Shown: positions 7,856 through 8,075 of the stretch, in pieces
Numbering within the stretch: position 1 is the stretch's first letter
How the letters are laid out: each line of letters starts with the position of its first letter
Source: Polynucleobacter sp.
Lineage (GTDB): Bacteria > Pseudomonadota > Gammaproteobacteria > Burkholderiales > Burkholderiaceae
Length of the DNA: 8,075 nt
Direction of reading: 5' to 3'
Assembly (NCBI GenBank): GCA_020059445.1
Contig: JAGVCB010000047.1
Location: 1 to 8,075, forward strand
Position numbers and translations under genes: made by a program
Notes under the pieces: generated by a model
Told to the model about the DNA's origin: nothing
Database searches by the model: none
Seen by the model: only the letters and a program-made list of their open reading frames with translations

Positions 7856-8075
7856 TTATTTAGCGTGCTTTTCTTTATAGTCAGCCACTGCTGCTTTGAT
7901 GGCGTCTTCAGCCAAGATGGAGCAGTGAATTTTTACAGGTGGCAAAGCCAACTCTTCAGCAATCGCAGCGTTCTTGATTTCAAGCGCTTGATCCAAAGTT
8001 TTACCCTTGACCCACTCCGTTACCAATGAAGATGACGCAATCGCTGACCCACAACCATAAGTTTTAAACTTGGCA
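7856..8075 (-). CDS. iscU: Fe-S cluster scaffold IscU, C-terminal part (5' end outside the window)
   Basis: IscU is the scaffold on which cysteine desulfurase IscS and ferredoxin build [2Fe-2S] clusters. The window holds the last 72 codons plus stop, about residues 56-127 if numbered to match the E. coli protein. Visible are the ligand cysteine of [13 protein letters not shown] (C63), the HscA recognition motif LPPVK (99-103) and the ligand cysteine of [10 protein letters not shown] (C106). The third cluster cysteine, near residue 37, lies beyond the right edge. The LPPVK motif ties this gene directly to hscA and hscB downstream. iscS and probably iscR are expected further upstream on the minus strand, but cannot be seen here. 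Confidence 0.96.
   Translation of the reverse strand, partial: AKFKTYGCGSAIASSSLVTEWVKGKTLDQALEIKNAAIAEELALPPVKIHCSILAEDAIKAAVADYKEKHAK

Noticed and set aside
1..8075. Accessory or defence system, mobile element, CRISPR array or RNA gene
   Set aside because: Every substantial stretch is occupied by a recognisable housekeeping gene, with no direct repeat arrays, transposase, attachment site or tRNA-like sequence seen on either strand.

Overview
The window is ordinary, densely packed housekeeping sequence from a proteobacterium. Base composition looks mid-40s %GC by eye. Protein signatures (an HscA N-terminus of the [15 protein letters not shown] type, an RF2 starting MEAEQLN, a full ISC-type Fe-S operon) point to a betaproteobacterium. 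A low-GC Burkholderiales member such as Polynucleobacter is my best guess; this is inference, not proven here. I see no mobile element, CRISPR array, tRNA or rRNA, and no gene-free gap longer than about 110 bases.

Left half, plus strand (1-4685): the 3' end of an RpfE-like gene of uncertain function, then recJ (single-strand DNA exonuclease), prfB (peptide release factor 2) and lysS (lysyl-tRNA synthetase). The first two overlap by ATGA, recJ and prfB are 9 bases apart, and prfB and lysS are 55 bases apart, so they probably form one transcription unit. prfB is split between two frames: an in-frame UGA at codon 28, inside the classic CUU-UGA-C site and preceded by an internal Shine-Dalgarno-like GGAGG, marks autoregulatory +1 frameshifting. 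The full RF2 is 367 residues.

Middle (4686-4791): a convergent intergenic region holding a strong intrinsic terminator that looks bidirectional, plus a small palindrome of unknown meaning.

Right half, minus strand (4792-8075): the distal part of an isc operon, in transcription order iscU (3' part only), iscA, hscB, hscA, fdx. IscU is the scaffold on which clusters are built; HscB (J-protein) and HscA (Hsp70) recognise the IscU LPPVK motif, which is visible, and drive cluster release; IscA is an A-type carrier; Fdx supplies electrons. iscR and iscS would lie beyond the right edge. iscX does not follow fdx. The iscA/hscB overlap is unusual in that the same bases encode IscA's terminal Cys-Gly-Cys ligands and the HscB N-terminus.

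No undescribed system was found. The points of most interest are the frameshift site, the dual-coding iscA/hscB overlap, the RpfE-recJ-prfB-lysS linkage, and the guanine-free leader before hscA.
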